Below are positions 45,497 to 54,785 of a stretch of 64,000 nucleotides of DNA, one piece after another. The stretch lies in contig NZ_CP097384.1 of assembly GCF_024584705.1 (NCBI RefSeq), forward strand, positions 2,728,001-2,792,000, written 5' to 3'. The stretch's first letter is position 1; each line of letters starts with the position of its first letter. The DNA comes from Blastopirellula sp. J2-11. GTDB taxonomy: Bacteria > Planctomycetota > Planctomycetia > Pirellulales > Pirellulaceae. The position numbers and the translations under genes were made by a program. The notes beneath the pieces are model-generated. The model was given only the letters and a program-made list of their open reading frames with translations, ran no database searches and was not told the DNA's origin.

Positions 45497-47104
45497 TTAG
45501 TTTTCGCGCCACCACCAAGCGGCGATCTCTCCTTCGTCCTGCATTACCTGCACGATGTCATCGATGCCAGAAATCGCGCCGATGTCATTGACGACCAGCA
45601 CAAACGCGAACTTGCGTCCGCTGGCGGCGTCAATATAGCCGGCGGTCCCTTGCGCTTTGATCACCATTTGGCCTTTGTCGTTCAGGGTGATATACGTTCC
45701 GGTTTTGGCCCACACGTTTCCTTTGGCCCCCTGGATCGCTTCGATCTTTTCATAGTTATTGACGGTTGCAAGCGAACCGTTAACGCCCATTTGAGGCAGC
45801 GCCTTTTTGAACGTGGGGAAGTTGTCAAGCTTGGCGCGGGCGGTTAGCAACTGGCCAATCGCTTTAGGCGTCGCCGACGAATCGCCGCCGCCGCTGCCAT
45901 CAACAAAGTGGTAGTCGTTGGGTGAAATTGCAAAATTGGCCTGCAGCGCTTTGGCTTCCACTTTTAAAGCGTTCTCCAGCGTATCGACGCCGTTATGGAC
46001 GCCTAACAGAATCAAGCTGGTGTCGGCGCCGATGTTGTAGCTGACTTTCAAGATCCACTCGACGAATTGGCCGTACTTGGCGGAAGTCAGTTTTGCGACT
46101 TGCTGTTCGGCTTGATAAGCGTTGCGAGCAGGTAACTTGTCGGCGGCGTTGGGGGCCGTTTTGTCCGCCGACACGGTCACGCCGGCCTTCGCTAATTCTT
46201 CGATCAACACCGTGCGGGCATAGTTTTGCGGCTGCGTGATGCGAACCGTACGAACGAGCGGCCAGGCGCCGGTCAGCACCGGTTTTAGGTCGATCGGCAA
46301 CGTGCCGGCAAGCGGCACGCTGCAATGGGGCTGGCCGACGCATTGGGGGAAGGGATCATAGTCGATGTCCAGTTCAGATCCGGCCAGGCTCGTCTGCAGC
46401 GTGGAGGTCAACGAGAGCGCCGCCGACCGGGGGCGCCAAGCGACGTCTGCTGTTTTCCCCGCTTGGCCGGGCTGCATCTTCAGGTCGACAAAATCGTCGT
46501 TGATAAAGATCGAGCGCAGGTCAAACTCTTCGCGAAATTCGTACGGCTGAAACAAGCGATCATCCATGATCACGTCCCCTTCGATGCGCTGGATTCCAGT
46601 TGCGGCGATCTGCTGGGCCAAGTTGCGATAACCGGCCAATGGATCGGTTTTCGTGAGAATCGCGTTGCCCAATGCGTTGGCTTCGCTGTGATCGAATTTG
46701 GTGTAAGCAATGGTGCCGTCGGCACGTTCTCGTCCCCCCATCGACAGATCGCCGCTGGCGACCAAAATCAAATTGCCGGTGAGGACGCCATCCTTCACGT
46801 CGCCTTGGCGATAGATCGGCGTGACGAAGCGATAATCTTCGCCCAACTGGTCGAGCGCCAAGCCAACGCTAAACAGTTTGCGGATCGACCCGATCAGAAG
46901 CTTCTGATCGGCGTTCTTCGAATAGACGACATCGCCGGTTTCGAGGTCAAGAACCAAGATTCCCCAGGTCGCCTTTTGATACAACGGCTTCTGCAAAATC
47001 GCATCGACTTCCGGCGCAAGCAGAACTTGGGCCTGGACTGAGGCGGTTAAGCTAAGCAGCATTACCGGAAGAATCGTCAGGAACGTTTTCGTGAAGTGAT
47101 GCAT
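45497..47104 (-). CDS. dacB: D-alanyl-D-alanine carboxypeptidase, PBP4/DacB type
   Basis: 535 residues from the ATG at 47104; the open frame continues upstream but the signal peptide (ILPVMLLSLTASVQAQ) begins here. Peptidase family S13 motifs: SIRK (catalytic Ser, about residue 65), SYN (second motif) and KTG (AKTGTY). It cleaves terminal D-Ala and inter-peptide bridges in peptidoglycan, and may act as an endopeptidase. Length is slightly above E. coli PBP4 (477 residues). It is notable because peptidoglycan in planctomycetes was long disputed and is now accepted. Confidence 0.9.
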   Translation of the reverse strand: MHHFTKTFLTILPVMLLSLTASVQAQVLLAPEVDAILQKPLYQKATWGILVLDLETGDVVYSKNADQKLLIGSIRKLFSVGLALDQLGEDYRFVTPIYRQGDVKDGVLTGNLILVASGDLSMGGRERADGTIAYTKFDHSEANALGNAILTKTDPLAGYRNLAQQIAATGIQRIEGDVIMDDRLFQPYEFREEFDLRSIFINDDFVDLKMQPGQAGKTADVAWRPRSAALSLTSTLQTSLAGSELDIDYDPFPQCVGQPHCSVPLAGTLPIDLKPVLTGAWPLVRTVRITQPQNYARTVLIEELAKAGVTVSADKTAPNAADKLPARNAYQAEQQVAKLTSAKYGQFVEWILKVSYNIGADTSLILLGVHNGVDTLENALKVEAKALQANFAISPNDYHFVDGSGGGDSSATPKAIGQLLTARAKLDNFPTFKKALPQMGVNGSLATVNNYEKIEAIQGAKGNVWAKTGTYITLNDKGQMVIKAQGTAGYIDAASGRKFAFVLVVNDIGAISGIDDIVQVMQDEGEIAAWWWREN

Positions 47105-47223
47105 CTGGATGCTCGTTGTACGTAGGAGAATTGACTGCGCTTGCGCGCAGCAATATGGCAGTACAACCGTACGACATGCGACAGACAAGGCAACGGAAAA
47201 GTTGGCTTCCATTGCGCAGAAGA

Positions 47224-47288
47224 CGTAGGGTCCGCTGGGCGGACCAAAGTCGATGGCGCTTCCATGGTCCGCATGGCGCACTCTACTG
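47224..47288. repeat. inverted dispersed repeat pair
   Basis: CGTAGGGTCCGCTGGGCGGACC at 47224-47245 repeats 45459-45480. The 8-bp arms GCGGACCA (47239-47246) and TGGTCCGC (47265-47272) face each other across 18 bases, like a pair of REP-type units in opposite orientation. Confidence 0.55.
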
Positions 47289-47297
47289 GGAGGCGGG

Positions 47298-48650
47298 CTA
47301 GTACCCGAGGCCTGGCTCGGTAAGAACTGCTGTGCCGACATACCCTTGCGTGATGTCAAACATGCTCGGGTAGCGCTTCGCCCATTCGGTATTGCCGGCC
47401 GGGCAGTATTGTCGCCCGTTTCCTTCGATCGCGGCGATCGTGGGCATGCGAGCCGCCAAGCTGGCGGAGTGCAAGAACGACGCGCCGGGGCAGGTCAGAT
47501 CCTGCACGCAGAGGAACATTCCGAACTTCTGCGCCGCGGCGCCCATTAGCAGCGCCTCGCTTTGGCCTTTGCAGGCCTTCAGCGCAACGCCGCTATAGCC
47601 TTGTTCACGCGCGAGCAGCAGCGACTCGTAGTCGATCAGCGATTCGTCGATGACGACCGGTTTGATCTTCGCGGCGGCATGCATCCGGTTTTCGGGATTG
47701 GCCCGCAGGTCGCGACTAGTTGGCTGTTCGATGTACTGAACTCGATCAAGCGCCTCGGGACTCGACTCGCTCAGTTTGGCGAGAAAGTCGAGGATGTATT
47801 GCACGTTGGGGCAGCGCTCGTTGAAGTCCAGCGAGTATTGCCATGCTTTGCAGCCCCGTTTCGTTTGAGCGTCGATCGCGACGGCGTCGATCTTCGCGAC
47901 TCGTGCGACATCCCAGTCGAGATTGTCGCCGTTCAACTTGATCTTTAAGTGGGTCAGGCCATCGGCGATGATCCAGTCGCCCAGCGTCTCGGGCAAGCCG
48001 TCCCCCACAGGGTTTTGCAGTTCGTCCTGATCCAACGGATCGAGTGCGCCGATCAAATGATAAAGCGGCATTTGCGGCTGCGGCGTTCGCAACGTGTAAC
48101 GATCGAGATATTCACCGGCGAATTCAGCCGAGAGATAGGTCGCCAGATCCGTATTAGCGAAGTCTGCACCAAGAACGTTGTAGCTGTTGAGCCCCAAAGC
48201 TTTGCCGTAAGCATCGTGGATCGCCGCTTCCACCGGGCTGGCTGCGACCAACGTCGCCAGTTTGGGAACCGCTTCGGTGACGTTCGCCTTCTGGGCGATC
48301 GTGCTGGCGATACCGGCGTATTGCGAGTGTGCCGCGGCGGTCAGTTCGAGCGGGTGTCCGCTGAGATCGAGTTGCGGCGCGGCTTCCGCGATCGCTGTCC
48401 CAATGTCGACCATCGCTTGCAGCGTCGCGTCGCCAGAAGTGATCGATGTCGGCCAGGCCCAAACGTTGCCCATCGGCATCGAACCGAAACCGCTGCCGCG
48501 TCGCCCGTCGGCTGTTTCCACATCCAACGCCACGTTCAAGAGCGTGACGTCGTTGACCACGCGCCCCCCGAACTTGATCGGGGTGCGATAGTTGATATGT
48601 TCCGCCGAGATGCGGACGTCGCGAATGCGGATATCGGTAGGTTTGGCCAT
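47298..48650 (-). CDS. enolase-superfamily (mandelate racemase/muconate lactonizing) enzyme
   Basis: 450 residues from the ATG at 48650. The superfamily barrel is shown by a KxK pair (HLKIKLNGD), the metal ligands in QYSLDFNERCP, YIEQPTSRD and PVVIDESL, and a later Lys in GVALKACKGQSEALL. The N-terminal capping domain is present (RIRDVRISAEHINYRTPIKF). It likely acts on a sugar acid or similar, but the substrate cannot be read from sequence. No sugar-acid genes are adjacent; the response regulator lies upstream on the same strand, 102 bases away. Confidence 0.82.
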   Translation of the reverse strand: MAKPTDIRIRDVRISAEHINYRTPIKFGGRVVNDVTLLNVALDVETADGRRGSGFGSMPMGNVWAWPTSITSGDATLQAMVDIGTAIAEAAPQLDLSGHPLELTAAAHSQYAGIASTIAQKANVTEAVPKLATLVAASPVEAAIHDAYGKALGLNSYNVLGADFANTDLATYLSAEFAGEYLDRYTLRTPQPQMPLYHLIGALDPLDQDELQNPVGDGLPETLGDWIIADGLTHLKIKLNGDNLDWDVARVAKIDAVAIDAQTKRGCKAWQYSLDFNERCPNVQYILDFLAKLSESSPEALDRVQYIEQPTSRDLRANPENRMHAAAKIKPVVIDESLIDYESLLLAREQGYSGVALKACKGQSEALLMGAAAQKFGMFLCVQDLTCPGASFLHSASLAARMPTIAAIEGNGRQYCPAGNTEWAKRYPSMFDITQGYVGTAVLTEPGLGY

Positions 48651-48752
48651 TGAGTTGCTCCTAGGTTCGACGCGAGCGGGAAAATGCCGGCGTGGGATGA
48701 ACCGTAGAATATGGCGGGAGACAGGCTCCGCCGCAACCAAGCTTAAGAGCTT

Positions 48753-49385
48753 TTAGACTAAACCTTTGCGAACGGCCCATACAGCTGCTTGGGTACGGTC
48801 CGAAACGCCGACTTTTCGCAGAATGTGTTGGACGTGTTCTTTCACGGTCTCATAGCTGATGTGGAGCGCCTGGGCGATTTCTTTATTGGTCAAACCCAAC
48901 GCAAGTTGCCGCAGCACTTCGCTCTCGCGTTGCGTTAGCGGCACTTCAACATCTGCATTCAAACGGGGAGTCGCGAGAGCGCCGGTAACGCGGCGTAACT
49001 CATCTCGCGTCCAAGCGCTTTCGCCGTTGGCGGCTGTGTGGATCGCATCGACCAGACGATCACGAGGATCCCCTTTCAATACGTAACCGTTGGCTCCCAG
49101 CGCGACGGCTCTCGCGACGTAGGTCGGATTGTCGTAGGTCGACAGGATCAGAATCGGCAAATCAGGACGTTCAAGCTTGATCCGACCTAGCGTGGTCAGG
49201 CCGTCCCCTTCGGGCATGCGGATATCAAGCAGGACGACGTCAGGATTGACGGAAGTAACCATCCGCACCGTCTCTTCCCCGGTTCGGGCTTCTCCAGCGA
49301 CTTCAATGTCGGTACCCGAGACAAGGCTCTTCAAACCGCAACGGACGACTTCATGATCGTCCGCGACTAACAATCGAATGGTCAT
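48753..49385 (-). CDS. NarL/FixJ-type response regulator
   Basis: 210 residues. A receiver domain (MTIRLLVADDHEVVRCGL; phospho-acceptor Asp in VVLLDIRMPEGDG, about residue 54; Lys in YVLKGDPRDR) is followed by a LuxR-type helix-turn-helix (LTQRESEVLRQLALGLTNKE to VKEHVQHILRKVGVSDRTQA). It is a DNA-binding output of a two-component system; no histidine kinase is encoded in the window, so it is an orphan here. Possibly autoregulated through the inverted repeat at 49533. Confidence 0.93.
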   Translation of the reverse strand: MTIRLLVADDHEVVRCGLKSLVSGTDIEVAGEARTGEETVRMVTSVNPDVVLLDIRMPEGDGLTTLGRIKLERPDLPILILSTYDNPTYVARAVALGANGYVLKGDPRDRLVDAIHTAANGESAWTRDELRRVTGALATPRLNADVEVPLTQRESEVLRQLALGLTNKEIAQALHISYETVKEHVQHILRKVGVSDRTQAAVWAVRKGLV

Positions 49386-49932
49386 TCAACACTCCAGATG
49401 CAACGCTCTACTTGTCGTATTCGCCCTTATTGTACCCGCCATCGGTGTTAGTGGCGTCGCGGCACTAGGTTCTTTGCGAAAATCGGGGCGGATTTACGAC
49501 AATTTTCTAGCACTTCCGGCGCCAAACAGCTTACCTAAAAGTTAGGTGGCGAAAGATGTTGGGTGTTGTAGGGAAAAAACGACAAAAAATGGGTTATTCG
49601 AACCTTCGCCTCGCGGCTGGGATTCCACTGGGGGGAATGCTTGCCCTCTCCCCTCTAAAGCAATCATTACGACAACCGCTCGTAGTTGCTACAGCGGTTT
49701 TCCGCGGACGGCCAATAAACATCGCTATTTTGAAGGAAAACAGCCGGGTTGTACTCGATTGAGCACAGTATGATGCGGTGAAAACGCATACATCAGCAGC
49801 GAATCGGCCCTGCCAATGTATGCAGAATCAACGCTTTCAGCAGAAAAGCAAACTGACAATTGCGCTCAATCCGCAGAATTGAGTAAGGTAAAAAATGAGG
49901 GAAAATGGTGGAAAATTCGGTTGGGTCGAGTC
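49386..49932. other. intergenic region upstream of the response regulator
   Basis: About 550 bases between the response regulator start and the zwf stop. It contains an inverted repeat at 49533-49547 and small open frames on the plus strand (for example 49556-49762) that I do not believe. The stretch 49780-49930 is A-rich and holds no recognisable RNA. Confidence 0.45.
49533..49547. promoter_or_regulatory. inverted repeat, possible regulator site
   Basis: ACCTAA-AAG-TTAGGT, perfect 6-bp arms, 148 bases before the response regulator start. It could be an operator for that gene; evidence is only symmetry and position. Confidence 0.35.
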
Positions 49933-51393
49933 TTAATGAATGACCGGACAGACGTCAAACCACTGGCGACCCTGCTTCATCATCCAATCGGTTGATGAAT
50001 CGGGGCCCCAACCGCCCGCTTCGTACGTCACCAATTCAGGCGCAGCAGGGCTATTCCATGCGGCCAGGATGGGATCAACAATTCCCCACGCAAGTTCGAC
50101 TTCGTCGCTTCGCGCAAACAGGCTCGCGTCTCCCTGGATCGCGTCGAGCAGCAAGCGTTGATATGCATCCGGTAAGTCTCCGGCAAATTGGCGGCGGAAA
50201 CGAAAATCAAGATCAGTCGTACGCGTCCGCATCCCGGCGTCGGGGACTTTGCTCTGAATGTGCATCTGGAGACCTTCGGCCGGCTGAATCTGGATCACCA
50301 AGCGGTTCCCTTCCATCGACTCGCAATGGTCAAACAGGGTGAGCGGCGGCTCTTTGTACTGGATGACAATTTGCGTTGTCCGGCAAGACATCGCTTTTCC
50401 ACTTCGCAGATAGAAAGGAACGCCTTGCCAGCGCCAATTGTCGATCCACAGTTTTAACGCGGTGAAGGTCGCGGTTTGACTGTTGGAGGGGACGCCTTCT
50501 TCGTTGAGATAACCTTTGTATTGACCGCGTAAGGTATTCTGTGCGAAGTCGGCGCCGGTCATCGGGCGAACCGCTTCCAGCACTTTTACCTTTTCGCCGC
50601 GGACCATATCGGCGTCAAAGCGAACCGGAGATTCCATCGCCGTGATCATCATCAATTGCAGCAGATGGTTTTGCACCATGTCGCGCATGACGCCTGAAGT
50701 ATCGTAGTATCCGCCGCGACGGCCAACGACCACTTCTTCGGCCACCGTGATTTGCACATGGTCGATATAGTTGCGATTCCAGAGCGGTTCAAAAATCGAG
50801 TTGCCGAATCGCAAGACCAACAGGTTTTGAACCGTCTCTTTGCCCAGATAATGGTCGATGCGGTAAACGTGATCTTCGGCAAAGACCTTGTGGACGCGCG
50901 TATTTAGTTGCTCGGCGGTCGTCAGATCGGTGCCGAACGGCTTCTCGATCACCACGCGGCGCGGACCGGCGGATTGATCCGCCAAGCCGGCGGCGCCCAG
51001 CATTTCGACCGCGATCGGATAGAGCTTGGGCATGGTCGAGAGATAGTAAATTCGAGTCGACTCACCCTCTTCCAGCTCGTTCAAAAAGGTCGCCAAACGA
51101 TCCATGTCGGTCGAATCTTGCAGATCGCCAGGTTGATAAAAAACTTGGCCTGCGAACTCAGCCCACATTTTCGGCTCGAATGAATCGCCGGTGAACTGCT
51201 TGGTGGTCTTCTCCAAGTCGGCTCGCCAGGCGTCGTGCGAGTATTCGGTTCGTGAAACGCCTACCACGCGAGTCGCGTCGGGCAAGCGCCCTTTGCGATA
51301 TAACAGGTAGAGCGCGGGGATCAGCTTGCGGCTTGTCAGGTCGCCGGAAGCGCCGAAGATCACGATCGTGTGCGACATGTTGGTTGTTTTCAT
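49933..51393 (-). CDS. zwf: glucose-6-phosphate 1-dehydrogenase
   Basis: 486 residues from the ATG at 51393; an ATG at 51378 (MSHTIVIFG) is an equally good start. It oxidises glucose 6-phosphate with NADP to start the pentose phosphate pathway. Motifs: nucleotide fold GASGDLTSRKLIPALY, the KPFG segment VVIEKPFG and the active site RIDHYLGKE. The C-terminal part is complete. It is the last gene of the sugar-phosphate block, 104 bases after the SDR gene. Confidence 0.96.
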   Translation of the reverse strand: MKTTNMSHTIVIFGASGDLTSRKLIPALYLLYRKGRLPDATRVVGVSRTEYSHDAWRADLEKTTKQFTGDSFEPKMWAEFAGQVFYQPGDLQDSTDMDRLATFLNELEEGESTRIYYLSTMPKLYPIAVEMLGAAGLADQSAGPRRVVIEKPFGTDLTTAEQLNTRVHKVFAEDHVYRIDHYLGKETVQNLLVLRFGNSIFEPLWNRNYIDHVQITVAEEVVVGRRGGYYDTSGVMRDMVQNHLLQLMMITAMESPVRFDADMVRGEKVKVLEAVRPMTGADFAQNTLRGQYKGYLNEEGVPSNSQTATFTALKLWIDNWRWQGVPFYLRSGKAMSCRTTQIVIQYKEPPLTLFDHCESMEGNRLVIQIQPAEGLQMHIQSKVPDAGMRTRTTDLDFRFRRQFAGDLPDAYQRLLLDAIQGDASLFARSDEVELAWGIVDPILAAWNSPAAPELVTYEAGGWGPDSSTDWMMKQGRQWFDVCPVIH

Positions 51394-51497
51394 GGAGAGT
51401 GATCGAAGAGGACGCGCGCAGTGCGATACAGGTATTTTAGAACTTCTCCGGCGGCATGCGAAACCCGACAACCAGGTTCTTGCTCAACTAGCGGAGA

Positions 51498-52283
51498 CTA
51501 GAATCGCATCGAAGTAAATCCGCCGTCAACGTAGATTGTTGCGCCGGTGATGAAGCTGCCCGCCTTGGGGGATAAGAGGGTGATCGCCGCCCCTACGAGT
51601 TCTTCCGGTTCGCCAAAGCGTTTCATCGGCGTTTGCGCCATGATGTTGGAAACGCGATCTTGATCCAAGATTTTTCGGTTTTGTTCCGCCGGAAAAAAAC
51701 CAGGACAAAGAACATTGACGCGCACCTTGCGCGTCGCATACTCGCGGGCCACATTTTGCGACAAATTGACGACCGCCGCTTTAGAGGCTGAATAGGCGTA
51801 AACGCGCGACAGCGGCAAATGCGCGGTCACGCTGCCGATGTTCAAGATCGATCCGCCGCCGGGTTGCTCAGCCATCAGCGGTGCAAAAATTTGGCAGGCC
51901 AGATGCGTGCCGGTCAGATTGGTCGCGATCACACGGTCCCAATCTTCTTCCGTGATTTCTTCGTAAGGTACCGACGAATTGATGCCGGCGCAATTGACCA
52001 GCATGTCGACCGAACCGAACTTGTCGAGCGTGATCTCCTTCAGCTTGGTCAGCGACGCCCGACTAACGGCGTCCACCGGCTGAAAGATCGCCTCACCGCC
52101 GAGTTCCTGGATGCGGACCGCTTGTGCGGTCCCACGTCCCTCGTTCATGCCAGACACGACGACGTTGGCGCCGGCTTGGGCCAGCCCTTCGGCAATGGCC
52201 CCGCCCAATACGCCGGTCGCGCCGATGACGATGGCTGTTCGACCTTCGAGACCGAACAAGCCCCGCAAATAACTATCCGACAT
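51498..52283 (-). CDS. short-chain dehydrogenase/reductase
   Basis: 261 residues. Classical SDR: cofactor loop GATGVLGGAIAEGLA, NCAGIN, catalytic Ser near SVTAHLPLS and YAYSASKAAVV (Tyr-Lys). The C-terminus ends FITGATIYVDGGFTSM. Size and sequence style fit gluconate 5-dehydrogenase or a related sugar-acid oxidoreductase; this would suit its place between zwf and gnd, but the substrate is inferred. Confidence 0.9.
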   Translation of the reverse strand: MSDSYLRGLFGLEGRTAIVIGATGVLGGAIAEGLAQAGANVVVSGMNEGRGTAQAVRIQELGGEAIFQPVDAVSRASLTKLKEITLDKFGSVDMLVNCAGINSSVPYEEITEEDWDRVIATNLTGTHLACQIFAPLMAEQPGGGSILNIGSVTAHLPLSRVYAYSASKAAVVNLSQNVAREYATRKVRVNVLCPGFFPAEQNRKILDQDRVSNIMAQTPMKRFGEPEELVGAAITLLSPKAGSFITGATIYVDGGFTSMRF

Positions 52284-52336
52284 TTCGACCTTTCTCGACC
52301 TTGAAATCTATTCCCGCTATACCGTACGCCTACGAC

Positions 52337-53779
52337 TTACGCTTTCGGCTCTTTACGCAACTTCAGCCATTCGGCGTGGAAGGTGCCGTCCATGTCGTTT
52401 CGCTTGAACGTATGAGCGCCAAAGTAGTCGCGTTGGGATTGCAGCAAGTTGGCAGGCAGATCCGCGCGACGATATCCGTCGTAGTAGGCCAATGCTCCCG
52501 CGAAAGCAGGCGCCGGAACGCCGAGTGTCGCCGCCGTAGCGACAACGTTGCGCCAGCCGGCTTGCGCCTTGTCGATCGCATCAGTGAAGTACGGAGCGAG
52601 CAGCAGGTTTTCGAGGTTCGGATCGGCGTCAAACGCTTCTTTGATCCGGTCCAGGAATTGGGCCCGAATGATGCAGCCGCCGCGCCACAGCAAGGCGCAG
52701 TCGCCGTAGTTCAGCGGCCAATCGTGCTCGGCCGCCGCGGCTTGCAACTGCACGAAGCCTTGGGCGTAGCTGATGATCTTCGATGCGTACAACGCGTCTC
52801 GCACATGTTCGATGAACTGCTGCTTGTCGCCGCTGTAGGATTCCTTGGGACCGGCCAGCACTTTGCTCGCGCGAACGCGAGCTTCTTTGACCGCCGACAG
52901 GCTACGCGCATAAACGGCCGTCGTGACCAGCGTGCTGGGAACGCCCAAGTCGAGCGCCAGTTGGCTCATCCATTTGCCGGTCCCTTTGGCGCCGGCGGCG
53001 TCCAACACCTTGTCGACCAGGAAATCGCCGGTCTTCTCGTCTTTAACGCTGAAGATGTCGCGGGTGATTTCGATCAGGTAGCTTTGCAGGAAACCGCGGT
53101 TCCACTCGTCGAAGACGTCGTACAGTTCTTCGTTGGTCAGTCCGATCCCATGCTTCAGCAAGAAGTAGGCTTCGCAGATCATCTGCATGTCGCCGTACTC
53201 GATGCCGTTGTGAACCATTTTCACGTAGTGACCGGCGCCGCGCGGGCCAACCCATTCGCAGCACGGGATGTCATCGTTCGGACCGACCTTGGCGGCGATC
53301 GCCTGAAAGATCTCTTTCAATTCGGGCCAAGCCGCTTCGCTGCCGCCAGGCATCAAACTCGGACCTTTGAGCGCGCCTTCTTCACCGCCGGAAACGCCGG
53401 TTCCCGAGTAAAGCAGCCCCTGCTCTTCGACATACTTGGTGCGACGTTCGGTATCGCTGTAGAGCGTGTTGCCGCCGTCGATGATGATGTCCCCCTTGTC
53501 CATCAGCGGGATCAGCTGATCGATGATCGAATCAACGGCCGGACCCGCTTTGACCAGCATCATGACTTTGCGGGGAGCTTTGAGCGACTTGACCAGGTCT
53601 TCCAGCGTATGACAGCCGACAAACTTTTTGCCGGCGGCGCGACCGCTGATGAATTCGTCGGTCTTTTCCGTCGTGCGATTGTAAACGGCGACGCTATAGC
53701 CGCGGCTTTCGACGTTCAAAGCGAGGTTCTCGCCCATGACGGCCAAACCGATCAAACCGAAATCACATTGTTCGGACAT
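52337..53779 (-). CDS. gnd: 6-phosphogluconate dehydrogenase, decarboxylating
   Basis: 480 residues, the usual long form. It converts 6-phosphogluconate to ribulose 5-phosphate, giving NADPH. Motifs: GLAVMGENLALNVESRGYSV with NRT after the second strand (favours NADP), the signature GVSGGEEGALKGPSLMPGG, HNGIEYGDMQMI and GTGKWMSQLALDLGVP. The C-terminal tail inserts ALLWRGGCIIRAQFLD. Works directly after zwf; the lactonase is not in the window. Confidence 0.97.
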   Translation of the reverse strand: MSEQCDFGLIGLAVMGENLALNVESRGYSVAVYNRTTEKTDEFISGRAAGKKFVGCHTLEDLVKSLKAPRKVMMLVKAGPAVDSIIDQLIPLMDKGDIIIDGGNTLYSDTERRTKYVEEQGLLYSGTGVSGGEEGALKGPSLMPGGSEAAWPELKEIFQAIAAKVGPNDDIPCCEWVGPRGAGHYVKMVHNGIEYGDMQMICEAYFLLKHGIGLTNEELYDVFDEWNRGFLQSYLIEITRDIFSVKDEKTGDFLVDKVLDAAGAKGTGKWMSQLALDLGVPSTLVTTAVYARSLSAVKEARVRASKVLAGPKESYSGDKQQFIEHVRDALYASKIISYAQGFVQLQAAAAEHDWPLNYGDCALLWRGGCIIRAQFLDRIKEAFDADPNLENLLLAPYFTDAIDKAQAGWRNVVATAATLGVPAPAFAGALAYYDGYRRADLPANLLQSQRDYFGAHTFKRNDMDGTFHAEWLKLRKEPKA

Positions 53780-53859
53780 GGTTCTTCACTTTCTTACAAG
53801 ATGTCGTAGTCAGACGCGGTGACGCGCTGCTGGCGGAAACTTCAAATTTGCGGTGTTCG

Positions 53860-54729
53860 TTAATCTTCAACGGGCCAGCTGGGACGCGAAGGCAAGTAGC
53901 GATCGAATTCGTCCAACAACCCCTTTTGATAGGCGCCGGCGAACTCTCCGCTGAGGAACTTGTCGATAGCTTCGGCCTCAAATCGCTTCCAGCTGTTTTC
54001 CTCGTCGCCCGGATTGATTGGGTAGAAGAGGCAGTTGTTCGCTTTGGCGGCGGCGTAGTCGCCGGGAGCGTCGCCGATCATCAACGTATGATTTTCGGCG
54101 TACTTGGTCGCATTGGTCAGGGTCTCTTTTTTGTTGCCGGCTTCCTGCCCGCAAATCGAGGTGACGTACTTGGACAGGTCATGCTCCGACCATTCCGCTT
54201 CGAGCGCTTCGTTTGGCGTGGCCGAAACGACCAGCATGTCGGCGCTATCTTTCAGCTTTTCGAGCGATTGGCGAACGTACGGGAACGGCGGAACTCCGCG
54301 GACCATCCCGGCGATCATGTCGTTGACGGCGATTGACCACTCTAGGCAATGCTTTAGTTCGGCGTCGCCGGTTTCGGCCACTTTCTTTTCGAGGGCCGGA
54401 TTGCCGAGCTTGGTTTCTTCTTTCACCCACTGCGCGATCGATTGCGGAATCTTGATCTCGTAGCCGCGTGCTTTGACTTCAGGACGCTTGCCGAGCCACT
54501 CGAGCGCTTCGATCAAAGCCGGAAAGCGATTGATGCCGCGGCTCTTCGAGTAGAGATTGACGAACTCGGCAGCTTCCCGAGCGTACTTGCTGACTCCCTG
54601 CAGCTCGTAGTAGTTGATGATGTTGGGAATGAAGCATTCTTTGTGCTTCAGTTCCATCGTGTCGAAGACGCAGCCGTCGGAGTCGATGCCAACGAGAAAT
54701 TCTTTGCTCGGTTCAATTTGATAGGTCAT
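53860..54729 (-). CDS. HAD-superfamily hydrolase
   Basis: 289 residues. Motif I is VGIDSDGCVFDTM (nucleophile and acid Asp pair, near residue 15), motif II lies near MLVVSATPN, and motif IV is MIGDAPGDYAAAKAN. The cap domain inserts between motifs I and II (about 25-165). It is probably a phosphatase of a small sugar phosphate, by its place between gnd and the phosphofructokinase gene. It carries no signal peptide. Confidence 0.85.
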   Translation of the reverse strand: MTYQIEPSKEFLVGIDSDGCVFDTMELKHKECFIPNIINYYELQGVSKYAREAAEFVNLYSKSRGINRFPALIEALEWLGKRPEVKARGYEIKIPQSIAQWVKEETKLGNPALEKKVAETGDAELKHCLEWSIAVNDMIAGMVRGVPPFPYVRQSLEKLKDSADMLVVSATPNEALEAEWSEHDLSKYVTSICGQEAGNKKETLTNATKYAENHTLMIGDAPGDYAAAKANNCLFYPINPGDEENSWKRFEAEAIDKFLSGEFAGAYQKGLLDEFDRYLPSRPSWPVED

Positions 54730-54785
54730 CGTCGTAAATCGCTTTGAGAGTGTGTGATTGGGTGAAAACGCCAGAATCGGCTGAG

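Noticed and set aside
49556-49762. Small plus-strand frame upstream of the response regulator
   Set aside because: 67 codons, no convincing ribosome binding site and no family; neighbouring overlapping frames in another phase are equally long.
52301-53809. 502-codon plus-strand frame opposite gnd
   Set aside because: gnd is complete with all its signatures on the minus strand; the plus-strand product has no recognised domain.
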